A stretch of 64,000 nucleotides of DNA from Holtermannia corniformis (taxonomy: Eukaryota > Basidiomycota > Tremellomycetes > Holtermanniales): the NCBI GenBank assembly GCA_001599935.1, contig BCIJ01000009.1, positions 333,987 to 397,986 of the forward strand. The letters run 5' to 3'. Below are positions 11,901-21,049 of this stretch, one piece after another; position 1 is the first letter of the stretch, and the number at the start of each line of letters is the position of its first letter. Both the position numbers and the translations under genes were made by a program. The notes under the pieces were generated by a model. It was not told the DNA's origin. It ran no database searches and saw only the letters and a program-made list of their open reading frames with translations.

Positions 11901-13253
11901 AGCTCGTCCGTTTCTTTCTCACACTCGGCAGGGTGGTCAAACACCATATGGTGGTGCGGCGGCGTATGGACGGACACCAAACCCGTACGCGGATCAGGTA
12001 AGATGATTGTTTTGCTTGAAGATTCGTTGCTGACCATGCATAGGGTGGGAAGACACCAGCGTGGGGTGTCGGTCGAACGCCAGCACACCCTTCAGGTGGT
12101 CTCGGTGGCGCGACTCCTGCTTGGGGCGGCGGCAAGACACCAAATCCCTATGCTGGCGCAGGCGGCAAGACGCCGAATCCGTACGGCGGAGGTATGGGTC
12201 GAACACCCAACCCGTACGCGGCAGGAGGTGGCAAAACTCCCAACCCGTACGCAGCCGGTGGCGGGAAGACGCCAAACCCATACGGCGGTGGTGCGCAAAC
12301 ACCCAACCCGTATGCTGCGGGTGGCAAGACGCCGAACCCGTACGCCGATGGTGGCAAAACGCCTAATCCGTACGCCGGGGTGGGTCCTAGCATCTCCGTG
12401 TGGGATTGAGCTGATTGTCCGCAGGGGAAGACACCGGCGCATCCAAGCAGCAATGACAATGAAGCGTCTGGCTCTCGTGGCGCGAGTTCCTTCCAGAATC
12501 AGCTGCAATTTGACTAACGGCCTACAGTACCCGCTAAGCGCCCCTACACCGTACAACATGAGTGCTCCGACGCCAGCGCCATATGCTGCGCCGTACTCGG
12601 CACCGACGCCCTATGTCGCACCATCGACTACCGCGCCGACGTATGGTGCGCCAACTCCGGCCGCTGGGGCTTATGGCGCTCCCACGCCGTACGCCTCGGC
12701 TGGCGCATACGGTGCGCCAACACCAGGTGCTGGTCTGTCGGCGCCTACACCGTACGGCGCACCGACACCCTACGCCGGTGGTGCGGGTCTACCAGACACA
12801 TCTGCATCTCAGTCCAGTGCGTACCCTTGCGATCCACTCCGCCACGTCAACTGACTCAACACAGATGTCGTATGGGACTGGGCACTCGACTTCCGCAACG
12901 TCATTGTCCAGGTCGGTTCATCACGCCAGCCCGGCGGCTCCTCGGCGCGCTTTCAAGGCGGTCGCTACGACGGGCAGCACTTTGGTGTTGCAACAGCGTT
13001 GCCGAACTCGCAAGACTGCGAATGCCAGCACACGCAAGATCCATCCATCAACCTCAGGATACCGGCCGAGTTCTTGCACCCTGTTGGCCCGACCGGCAGT
13101 GGCCAAAAGGTCGTCATTCTCAGTGGTCCGGGTCAAGGTCAGATCCGCGTCACGCAGTACAAGGATCAGGGGCAATGGATGATGCAGCCGACGGCAGAGC
13201 ATAGCGCGATGATTGTCGTGGATGAGGAGTGTCTTTGTAAGCTGTGGAAGTAG
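8952..13253 (+). CDS. SPT5: Transcription elongation factor Spt5
   Basis: Spt5 joins Spt4 (DSIF) and RNA polymerase II during elongation. The N-terminus is highly acidic (about 9150-9480) with an RKHKKHKS basic patch. The NGN domain begins [16 protein letters not shown] and spans about 9755-10290. Several KOW motifs follow ([33 protein letters not shown]). The C-terminal repeat region (about 11.9-12.4 kb) has TPAW and many TPNPYAxGG units, then an APTPY-rich block, then a final KOW-like domain ending CLCKLWK. There are many introns. The one at 9775-9912 is unusually long and carries a small tandem repeat. A 52-nt putative exon at 12425-12476 breaks the frame if included, whereas removing 12380-12527 as one intron keeps it. 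Family call is certain; the CTR splicing is not. Confidence 0.93.
9811..9856 (+). repeat. Three-unit tandem repeat inside an SPT5 intron
   Basis: Three copies of about 15 bp (core TTTCGGGCAGGA) sit in the 138-nt intron 9775-9912. Most other introns here are 41-60 nt, so the extra length is largely this repeat plus flanking sequence. Confidence 0.8.
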
Positions 13254-13559
13254 GTGTCATGCACGCATTCAGAACCACGCAATATTCAGAACTGCGCTTG
13301 CAGCGATAGCGCGATGCTATGACCTTGATCCCCACCCCACCTACGGCGTCTCATGGGCCGCTTGGCCAATGGGTGTCTGATGAGCGGGTAGTGTGTCTGA
13401 AGCAGGCAAGCCTTGTTCCCAATGACAATCATCATCATTCATCCCTACAACTTAGGCGCAACGAGCCCAATCAACAAATGCACACATAGACGAATGACAC
13501 AAGAGCCACTCTCAATCGCCCAGACAGGAAAACAGCGACACGCTACCTGACACCATCGC
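13254..13559. other. SPT5 downstream region, no gene seen
   Basis: About 300 bp after the SPT5 stop with no supported coding sequence. It is the probable SPT5 terminator region. Confidence 0.5.
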
Positions 13560-14590
13560 CTAGGAATGGCTGCTTGTGGGCCATCTGTGGTTCGGCGGGT
13601 GCTGGCTTGGGTTCAGGCTGGAGCTGGCGGTTGACTGGTAACAATCCCGACTTATGATTGTAGACAGCCCGCCGACGTCCGCTGTGTTCGCCGTGTACGT
13701 CCTCGTCCTTTTTGCCCGGCTCACTGACTCCGATCCGGCTAGGGAATGCTTCCTCTTTGTGGGAGCGCGAGGTGATGGAGCGTGAACGTTACCCTTGTCC
13801 GCCAAAGTTGGGCGCGGCGGTGTCAAGAACGGTCCAGCGCGCGGTAATTGAGAGGCGAAGAGGAAAGATGGGCAGGAAGACGGATGGGGGAAGGGAATGG
13901 AGGGGACAGTGGTCGAGCGTCGCCTTTCTGGCGTTGCATACGAGATTGGTTGACCATGAGTGCTCTTGAATGGCTGAAACTCGCCATTGTAGCCCACTTG
14001 CTGGCTCTCGGGTCGTTGAGGTAGCACTGGCAGCGCGTACACGAGCTGTGAATTCTGCACACGGGCCGACAGAGGGAGGGGCGAGGATGAGGATCAAGGG
14101 GCAGATTTGGCCTCGATGGCTGGTGCTGGTGGCGTAGCGTTGAGCCGACGGACTCGAGCTGCCGCGTCGATGCGACGTAGACGTCTCCACCCCAATGCCA
14201 GCGAAGCGTTCTCCTGCTTGTCCTGCGCGTCTGCCAACGCCTCTCCACTCAGCCTCCACACCACCAACTGCGGCAGTGCCAGTTGGCGAAGGTGATCTTG
14301 CCGCAAGACCCCATACATCACTGCCGCGGCACCCTCCTGATCCCCCTGCACGATGCCAAACGCTCCCCCGAGCATTACATCTGCCCACCAAAGACGAAGC
14401 TCACAAATGGTCCTCGTTGTGAGGGCGGCAAGGCCTTCAATCATCAACTGACCGATGTATGCTTCGAATACATCGGCCCACCACTTGGGCGGGACGGTGA
14501 GATAATGCTCCTGATGACGTGTGCATTGACGCGATATGACCCAAGCTGATGTCGAATGCTCCGAAAAGCAGAGCTCTGGCTGTCAATAAA
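13560..14590 (-). pseudogene. RNase III-like relic A (5'-truncated, frame-broken)
   Basis: On the minus strand near 14420-14500 the frame reads LTVPPKWWADVFEAYIGQ, a good match to the second RNase III signature (consensus ADxFEALIG) with both acidic positions kept. It continues through an intron at about 14343-14396 into GDQEGAAAVMYGVLRQ. A disordered tail with TKRKHSLAG and RAKRTRTY basic clusters ends at 13560. The preceding helix (DISLGHIASM) is in a different frame from the motif. The first RNase III signature (LEFLGD type) is absent because that DNA is occupied by gene B on the other strand. No ATG suits it. I therefore read it as a truncated relic; an unusual spliced gene is possible. 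Confidence 0.5.
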
Positions 14591-15838
14591 CATCATGTCG
14601 GGTCACTGCCTATCTCGCTAGACAGTGATTACTACAACACTGCTGGTCGTCAGTCGAGGCAGTATACGACCGAGCGTCGTAGAGCCCAAACGCCATCCAG
14701 CTCGAGAACGCCTCGAATGAGCGGCTCGCCGTGGTGGGAAAGGGCTGGCTAGAGATCCTCTTGATGAACACACTGGCATCCTGCGCTCCGCAAATGCCCA
14801 TGGGACGCATGAGTGTGAGTCTTACGAGTCACTTGACCGCAGACTAACGTCTCAGTTTTGGGTCAAGCGGATCGTCGAAGCCGGAACGATGACGGAGATT
14901 GCACAAGCGCTGAATGTGCCGGCCAAAATCGTCTTGCCCATCAGCACACGGCCCGAGGATGCTGAACCAGCAGTCGCAGCCGAGGCCCTGCAGGCTGTCA
15001 TCGGCCAACATGTCCAACGGTTTCCGAGGGACGAGAATGCTGCTGGGCTAAGCCGTTTGTCAGCATGGGTCTCAGGTCTCATCCAGGCCAACGTCGTGCC
15101 AGAGCTCACGGCGGCCATCGACCACTGTAAGACAGACACGCACGGATTTATGATCACACCTTCCCACGCCAATAGTCTGACTTGGGCCACGTTCCCTGTG
15201 TCTGTCCCCGCTCGACTCCCGTCGGTCGCGCCACATCCCACCACCCATCACTCGGCACCCTGTCCGCCCCACACTGTATCGCACCGGCCCAACGCCCGAG
15301 CTCAAGAAGCCCTACCATCCTTCACTCCGTACCCGTTCACATCTCATTTCCAAGAAACTGCGCCCCGGTAGGACATGCCGTTTTTGGTGTTGTCAAGCAT
15401 GTCGTAACAGGCCGAGCTTGTAGGCGGGCCGAACAACGGGGCCAGGAGCGTACCAAGAGGCGGTCAAGGGCCCTGAACATTGGTAACTCGGTGTCATCGC
15501 CGATGCCGGGGCCGTCACGTTCTCGTTCAACATCCTTTCCTTCCATTGGCAACTTTGGCGGGCGGGAGCAGTCTGGTCTCGTCAGTCAGTACAATGGGCA
15601 AGGCCCCCGATTCGGTCAAGGGCAAGGACATGGGTATCGGCAAGGGCAAAAGCGCGAAAGAGAATATGACGACAAGGAGGGGCGCGCGGCTGGCACCAGC
15701 AAGCGGCGTGCGTGCGGTCGGCCGATCTCGCCGGGCTCAAGCACACGTCTCATACAACGCCAGCACCAGCACCAGCACCAGCACCGACCCCCGCCACCGC
15801 TGTACCAGCCACTCACGCACTCCCCGTACTCGACCTGA
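14549..15838 (+). CDS. Divergent RNase III-like protein B, probably catalytically dead
   Basis: The frame from about 14681 gives LENASNERLAVVGKGWLEIL, joined over intron 14815-14855 to FWVKRIVEAG and IAQALNVPAKIVLP, then VAAEALQAVIGQ. This follows the RNase III order (NERLEFLGDAVL, then LADAFEALIG). However, the Asp of GD is Lys, and the DxxE of motif two reads ExxQ. Loss of these positions predicts no cleavage. The ATG at 14549 opens a short frame that needs one more intron to reach the domain, so the start is uncertain. After 15126 a donor GTAAGA begins an intron of unclear end, then a basic, Gln/Gly-rich tail (KREREY, TSKRRA, a QH repeat) runs to 15838. It overlaps relic A antisense by about 40 bp. 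Confidence 0.5.
15758..15788 (+). repeat. CACCAG microsatellite in the tail of gene B
   Basis: About five tandem six-base units encode a short alternating Gln-His run near the predicted C-terminus. Confidence 0.7.
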
Positions 15839-16051
15839 TCTCATTGTTCCACCTGTACGCGTCTTCGCGCTCCAAGCACCACTTCTGCCGTCAGTCAAAA
15901 AGCTCGCAGAGCCGTCGTTCATGTTTTTGGTACATGTCTATAGCGTCAGATGTTGTCGGACTTCTTGTTGTATCACGGTGAATGTATGTTTTGTTCGGCC
16001 CTCTTGATGTCCCAGCGGTCGGCAGAGCCCTCATCTCGGCCGACCGCAGCT

Positions 16052-16088
16052 CGATGATTGTCGTGGATGAGGAGTGTCTTTGTAAGCT
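16052..16088 (+). pseudogene. Displaced fragment of the SPT5 3' end
   Basis: These 37 bases are identical to SPT5 13207-13243, encoding [12 protein letters not shown] near its C-terminus. A shorter GCCGAC-GCAG stretch just upstream also aligns with a gap. The copy is in the same orientation 2.85 kb away, with no other SPT5 sequence around it, so it is a fragment and not a gene. Confidence 0.8.
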
Positions 16089-16509
16089 ATGGCGCAGGAA
16101 CTTCAAGGAACCACGAATGGTTATTCTTCCGTTGATCAGCCGGCTACACGGCTCTGCACCTCAAGCACTGCATGAAGCTGCTGCAGTAATCCCTGTTTGC
16201 GTTAAGCGAGAAGCGTGCATAACATAGCTCAAGACACAGGCAGGTGTGTTAAGCGAGCTTCATGACGGCATGCACGACACATATCAATACTGTCATACAA
16301 GGGAGACGACAGTATACAACCAAACTCCCCGAAGGAGACAACAATCCAAGCTCGCCCACCCAGCTCGTAAACGTCACACTCGCCGCTCTGGCCGAGGGTT
16401 GTGACGAATCGACTCTTCAACACGACAACGCGTTTGAGACATGGCAGAAGTTGCTAAAGCCATGCGAAGTGGAGGCTGGGTCCTGGCCGCAGTCGGACTC
16501 GGGTTGAAG

Positions 16510-17000
16510 CTACGGCAAGGGCTGCGCGAATTGACGACAGCAGACCTTGGTTACGTGACAGGCAGGGAGCCGTACCGCGCCATTTTGTCCGTCTGCTCGG
16601 ACGTTGTTGAGGAAGCGAATGCCGATGGGAGGGGACGCATAACAGACGGGGGGAGAGTAGTAGGTGATGGTGACTTCGGAGCCATGAACGACGTGCACGT
16701 GCCGACCGAGCCTCTGCTCAACGATCTCGATGACGCGATGGACAAAGGGCGGTGCATCGAAGAACTTGTTGACGGTGCAGCGAGTGCCGTATGACAGGAA
16801 CCGTTCGGAGGTGGTGTCGACGGGAGTGAGGTCGGAGCAGGAACTTGTTCTCGACTTCGGGCTCGCGCTGTCATCATCCGCACTCGTGCTGATGCTGCGG
16901 TTACGATGTTTTGCCCTCTCTCTCCTTTGCGAGTGCACCTCGACCCCCACAGTCTTCTCGTCTTGCCCCGCCGACACTTCCACCGTGCGTTTCGCGGCAT
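16510..17000 (-). CDS. Unrecognised gene E, start shared with pseudogene C
   Basis: The ATG at 17000 opens MPRNARWKCRRGK, closely like MPHNARWQCRRA of pseudogene C at 19286, and the upstream DNA of both is duplicated. From there the E frame is Ser/Thr-rich to about 16551. An overlapping frame on the same strand gives a more protein-like stretch (RFLSYGTRCTVNKFFDAPPF, then VHRVIEIVEQRLGRHVHVV) ending at 16510, but has no ATG. I could not find RNase III signatures in either frame. It may be a frame-shifted relic or a spliced gene. I do not recognise its function. Confidence 0.3.
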
Positions 17001-17462
17001 GAAGGTAGGGAAGCCGCTTCGATTGGCCAGCGAAATGAAGGTATGCCGAGATATACGTCACCCTCCCCTGCGCACAAACACATGCGGGTTTGCTGTTCCG
17101 CGCTGGAGCGGCATTTGCGTCAACGTAGTTCAGTCAGCTGAAGCATACGATGGTAAAGTCAGTCACGATGGTTATATGGGGGGGCTGTCATAGTGATCTG
17201 AAACCCCTCATCGTGTTTCCACAAGCTGTTGGTAGAAGAGGCACCTCCGGGCTTGAGTCACCACTTGGTAGCTGTCAACGTGCTGCCGGACTGTCGAAAC
17301 TTGATCCTCGGCCGATGACCAAAAAATGTACGTCTCGCGCATTTCAACGGAACCATCTTCCTGCAATTTATCGTTAGATGACTCTGCAAGGCGATGAGCG
17401 CGTCGCTACGTGATTGCCATTCAGCGATGCTTTGGAGGTGGCACGATAGTCGTGGAGAGAAG
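16985..17462 (+). repeat. Duplicated segment, copy 1
   Basis: This segment aligns with 19262-19740 in the same orientation along its whole length. Shared blocks include GTAGTTCAGTCAGCTGAAGC, GGGGGGCTGTCATAGTGA, CGATGACCAAAAAAT and GATGAGCGCGTCGCTAC. Divergence and small indels are frequent. It covers the start and upstream region of gene E. Confidence 0.85.
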
Positions 17463-17514
17463 TGTCGTGATTGTCATCTGGATCACTACCTAATCCTTAG
17501 ATCCTACGCTACAT

Positions 17515-18798
17515 ATGTGCATTCACACACTTGCACCGCCTTCCTTCTCGCAGCATCAACCCGCGACGGTAGCGACCATCAACACGGGCTTCATGGCGGG
17601 CGTCGAGTACGGTTCAATACCGACCTGTCTGGTAGACTTGCTCGAACAAGCTACAGATTTGTCTTACGCGTCTACGGTCAAAGCCACCGACCCAAAGCTC
17701 TATCCGACCCGTCCGAGCCATCTCACGGCTTTCGGGCCGCAGCCGCTTGCTCCTCCGGCGGCTAAGCGAGCTCAAGGGATCCAGCTCGCGTGCAAGGCCG
17801 ATCTGGTGACGGGCGCCAAAGCTGCGCTCGATCATGTCCCTGCCTTTCGCGCTACTCGCGCGGACGGCTGGGGTGATGGAGAGCAATGGGCCGCGTCCCA
17901 TCGGCAGCACAAGGCAGAGCACTTTATACCCCAGTACGGCAGTCTACGTGCCAACATGGCCTCGTTCTACGAGATCCCATTCGAGTTTGGAATTGACGAA
18001 CTGGGAGAACTAGATGTCGAGGCCATTAGCGAGCAGGGCTTTATCAACCGATTTGGCCGCGGTACTGTGTGGTCCAAGTTGGATCAACGCATTTCGCCGA
18101 CGCCAGACTGGGTGCTCCAGGGCAAACCGTACGGACGGCTTCCCAAAGGACCACTCACCAGAACCGAATCCCCGTATCTCCTCGGCGTATACTTTGAAGA
18201 AGAAGTTGATTCGGTTGCGCTATCTCACTTGGGCACTGGCAAAGCAACTTTCACCGGGTCCGACTCGTGGCAGATGCAAGCGCCGATCAGGCCTAGTTCA
18301 AGTCAGGAGTTGACTCGAACCATGAGCCTCATGCGTCGTGTGAGTAGAGTATTTTGTATACGCAAGTAATGCAGCTGCTGATCATCAATACCACGACAGG
18401 TCGTCGTGAGCTTGGGCGATAACAATATGGACTACGGGTCGATCTACACTCCCGACAGTGTCACCCACGTCTTCCTCGACCGCGACACCAACACTCTGCA
18501 AATCGCTCCTACGATCCATGCTCGCCCGAATGACGCCCCACCCGGCACTCTAGGCATGATCGACTCGTTTGTCTACGTTGTTGCGGCCGCTAGTCGTACG
18601 CGCCAGAGGATCGATGGTATTCTTCACCTCACATCGATCTTGACGCCGGCGCCCAAGCCAAACCCTGCTTCCACATCAGCCTTAACCCCGATGCTCTCTT
18701 CGCAGCTGCAGCCTCTCACCTCACCACTCACACCGACGTCGCGCTCGACGCCGACGCCGCGCCCAAAGCAAAAGGCCGCTGGTGAAAGTGACGCGTAG
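17515..18798 (+). CDS. Unrecognised two-exon protein between the RNase III-like genes
   Basis: A long open frame joined over a clean 60-nt intron (18340-18399, donor GTGAGT), giving MRRVVVSLGDNN at the junction. The start may be ATG 17515 or ATG 17593 (MAGVEYGSIP). The central part has aromatic and acidic patches (MASFYEIPFEFGIDELGELD) and the second exon reads YGSIYTPDSVTHVFLDRDT. The last 50 residues are Pro/Thr/Ser-rich with TPTPRPKQK and look disordered. No signal peptide, membrane segment or known motif was recognised. The 3' end abuts pseudogene C on the other strand. Codon usage and length suggest a real gene, but its function is unknown. Confidence 0.6.
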
Positions 18799-18799
18799 A

Positions 18800-19286
18800 G
18801 GCTCGGAGTAGCCTGAGGACTGATACACTCGGCCCACCAAACCGCCAAGACGTTCATTCGCGTCATGCGATCGTCCTCGACGAGTTCTTCAAGGACCTGA
18901 CCAAGCCAACTCTCGAACGCATCGGCCCAGAACTCGGGGTCACATGTCGTCGGTTGGACACCCGCAGGCAGTACCAACATGGATGGCATATTGTATGCGA
19001 TGGCATAGCGAGCGAGAGCGGCGTTTCAGGTAACGAATTCGCGGATTCGCTGGCTCAGCGTCAGTTCATTGAGGTCGCAATCGTGACACGAACATGTACA
19101 AACGTACCTCAATGTGATCCATCAACAATGGTGGGAGAGAACGAGCGTCGAGAGGAAACTCAGAAAGCTGTCGCCGATGTATTCCGGCAGATCGCTGCTC
19201 AAGAGCCTCAGGTGGCCTTTGCTGGTGTGAGGGAATATTGCGACCATTGTAGCTCGCCGGCACTGCCACCGTGCGTTGTGCGGCAT
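18800..19286 (-). pseudogene. RNase III-like pseudogene C with two in-frame stops
   Basis: From ATG 19286 the frame reads MPHNARWQCRR and then LPEYIGDSFLSFLSTLVLSHH, an RNase III first signature with GD kept. A TGA follows. After an intron at about 19052-19105 the same frame gives SQRIREFVT, a second TGA, then NAALARYAIAYNMPSMLVLP and FWADAFESWLGQVLEEL. The second signature is intact, with Asp and Glu both present. The two TGA codons sit where the family has ordinary residues, and no canonical splice avoids the second one. The 3' end runs into the end of the gene at 17515-18798 on the other strand. I judge it a recent pseudogene; TGA readthrough or sequence error are alternatives. Confidence 0.6.
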
Positions 19287-19740
19287 GAACGGTAGCTCTG
19301 GTAGGGCAGTCGCGTCGATCGGCCACCGCAGTAGAGGTATGCCACTAATACGTCGCCCTCGCCTCCCATTAGATCGGGCGGCCCGCTCGTGTTGCGCACA
19401 AATACGTGCGGGTTTGCTGATCCGCGTTGGAGAGGCATGTCTGCGATGTAGTTCAGTCAGCTGAAGCACCATACGAAGGTGAGTCAGTCACGGTGGTTAT
19501 CTGGGGGGCTGTCATAGTGAGCGAAAACCCCTTGTCCTGGTTCCACGTAAGCTGTTAGCAGAGGCAGTAGCTGTCAACGCGCTGGATCCTCAGCGATGAC
19601 CAAAAAATCCACTCGCGCAGCGTTCGACGGAACCATGGTTACTGCAGTCATATCAAAGGACTACTGCAAGAATGATGAGCGCGTCGCTACAGTGACTGGC
19701 ACTCAGCGGTAATTTGGTGGGGGCACGAGTGGAGATGTGG
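19262..19740 (+). repeat. Duplicated segment, copy 2
   Basis: The partner of 16985-17462, in direct orientation. It covers the start and upstream region of pseudogene C, so the duplication carried a gene start and its promoter. Confidence 0.85.
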
Positions 19741-20071
19741 ATGTAAATGTGTACGGGCATCGCCGTGAATAGTGAGAAAAAACCGAGTCACGCCTTCATT
19801 GGAATGAGGTACACATGCACTGAGCGACCCCGACCGCAAAAAGAGTACAACCGCCCGGCCGGAACCCGCGCCTTGGGATACATGAGTACTGGCGGGAGCC
19901 CGGCAGCAAGGCAGTATTCAGTTTAACCTATACAACTGCAGGACTTAGGTATGAAGTTGGCAACGCAACAGATATATTGTCAAACAACGGGGCGGTTCCG
20001 GGTTGTGGGACCTTTGATTTTGTCCCGGCATACTGTTCACCGCTCCAGCGTACGATTTACACTGCGTCAAC
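19741..20071. other. Upstream region of gene D, no gene seen
   Basis: About 330 bp with no supported coding exon. It is the likely promoter of the RNase III-like gene D. Confidence 0.45.
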
Positions 20072-20877
20072 ATGGACACACAGCTCCGACAGTACGAAAA
20101 GCTCGTGCAGGGCCTCCAGATCACGATCAACGTCGACCACGTACCACCTCTACCACCGTTTCTGACACTGGAGGCGGAGTCGAGGGCCCGTTCGACACCG
20201 ACCTGGTGCGTCGAAGGGTCGGGTCAAACGATTCGCTCGATGATTCAGCTCGAGAGGATCTCCTATCTGGGCGATATCAAGGTGGGGCGTCGGTGGCTCG
20301 ACGTTGAGCATAAGCGAAGACTTTTGGCAATGATTCCAGGGATGCCATTTGCAGGAGTCAAGGTATGCGTAGCTAGCGTCGACGTTTGACGATAGACTGA
20401 CGATAGACTGACGCGCGACTGCAGACTTGAACACAGACGCTGCTACGCACTCAAGTCCTCTCCCAAGTGTCTCTTGCCTTGCGAATCCCAGAAGACCTAC
20501 TACTGCCGCAAGGCGTTTCCTCCCACGTCATCCCCTTCGCCATGATGGCGGATGCGTTCCTTGCGCAGGTCGGGGCAAGAGTGGTGGAGGCGTGGGCGCA
20601 GAGCGATGGCGAGGCGCTGAAGCGACTGGCCAATTGGCACGAACGTTTGATCACGTACGAAGTGATCCCAGATCTCGACACCGCGGCCTGCAAGGTCTGG
20701 AGCGGGAAGGACAGCGAACGGCACGGTCTCTCGCCCACCAAAGAGCTCAGATCTTGCCATGGAAGACGTCAGTAATTCGCGGTCGATTCACATCGCGAAG
20801 TGAGCAACTGAAGCTCTATAGAAAATCCTACCGGTCCGGCGTCTTCGGGTAGCAAGAAGCGGAAACGAGAGACGTAG
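20072..20877 (+). CDS. Divergent RNase III-like protein D, intact reading frame
   Basis: Starts at ATG 20072 (MDTQLRQYEK). The first RNase III signature reads QLERISYLGDIKVGRRWL with Asp kept. Intron 20363-20436 leads to TLLRTQVLSQVSLALRIP, and the second signature reads MMADAFLAQVGARVVE. Here the Glu of DAFEALIG, the family's key metal ligand, is Leu. A last intron (about 20769-20820) joins to a tail with SSGSKKRKRE, a likely nuclear signal, and stop TAG at 20875-20877. There is no dsRBD. The fold assignment rests on the order and spacing of both signatures. Activity is doubtful. It is the best preserved member of the local cluster. Confidence 0.6.
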
Positions 20878-21049
20878 GCTGTGGGGTAAAGTGGACGAGG
20901 AAAGGCAAAGTGTCTATGAGTGTGTCGGCTACGGGTCTAAGAGAATGGACGGTTGTACCTATATGACGTGTCGCGCAATGTCTTGCTGATGTCTTGCTGT
21001 TGTTCGTCCCGTTGAAGCATCTGTCGAGTTGCCATTGGACGCATTTCCC

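Noticed and set aside
12061..12366. Several long frames overlapping the SPT5 repeat tail on both strands
   Set aside because: They arise from the repetitive TPNPY-coding DNA; only the TPNPY frame fits the Spt5 family.
16262..16794. Plus-strand frames between the SPT5 fragment and gene E
   Set aside because: They lack recognisable features and overlap the complementary frames of gene E; neither strand could be preferred for them.
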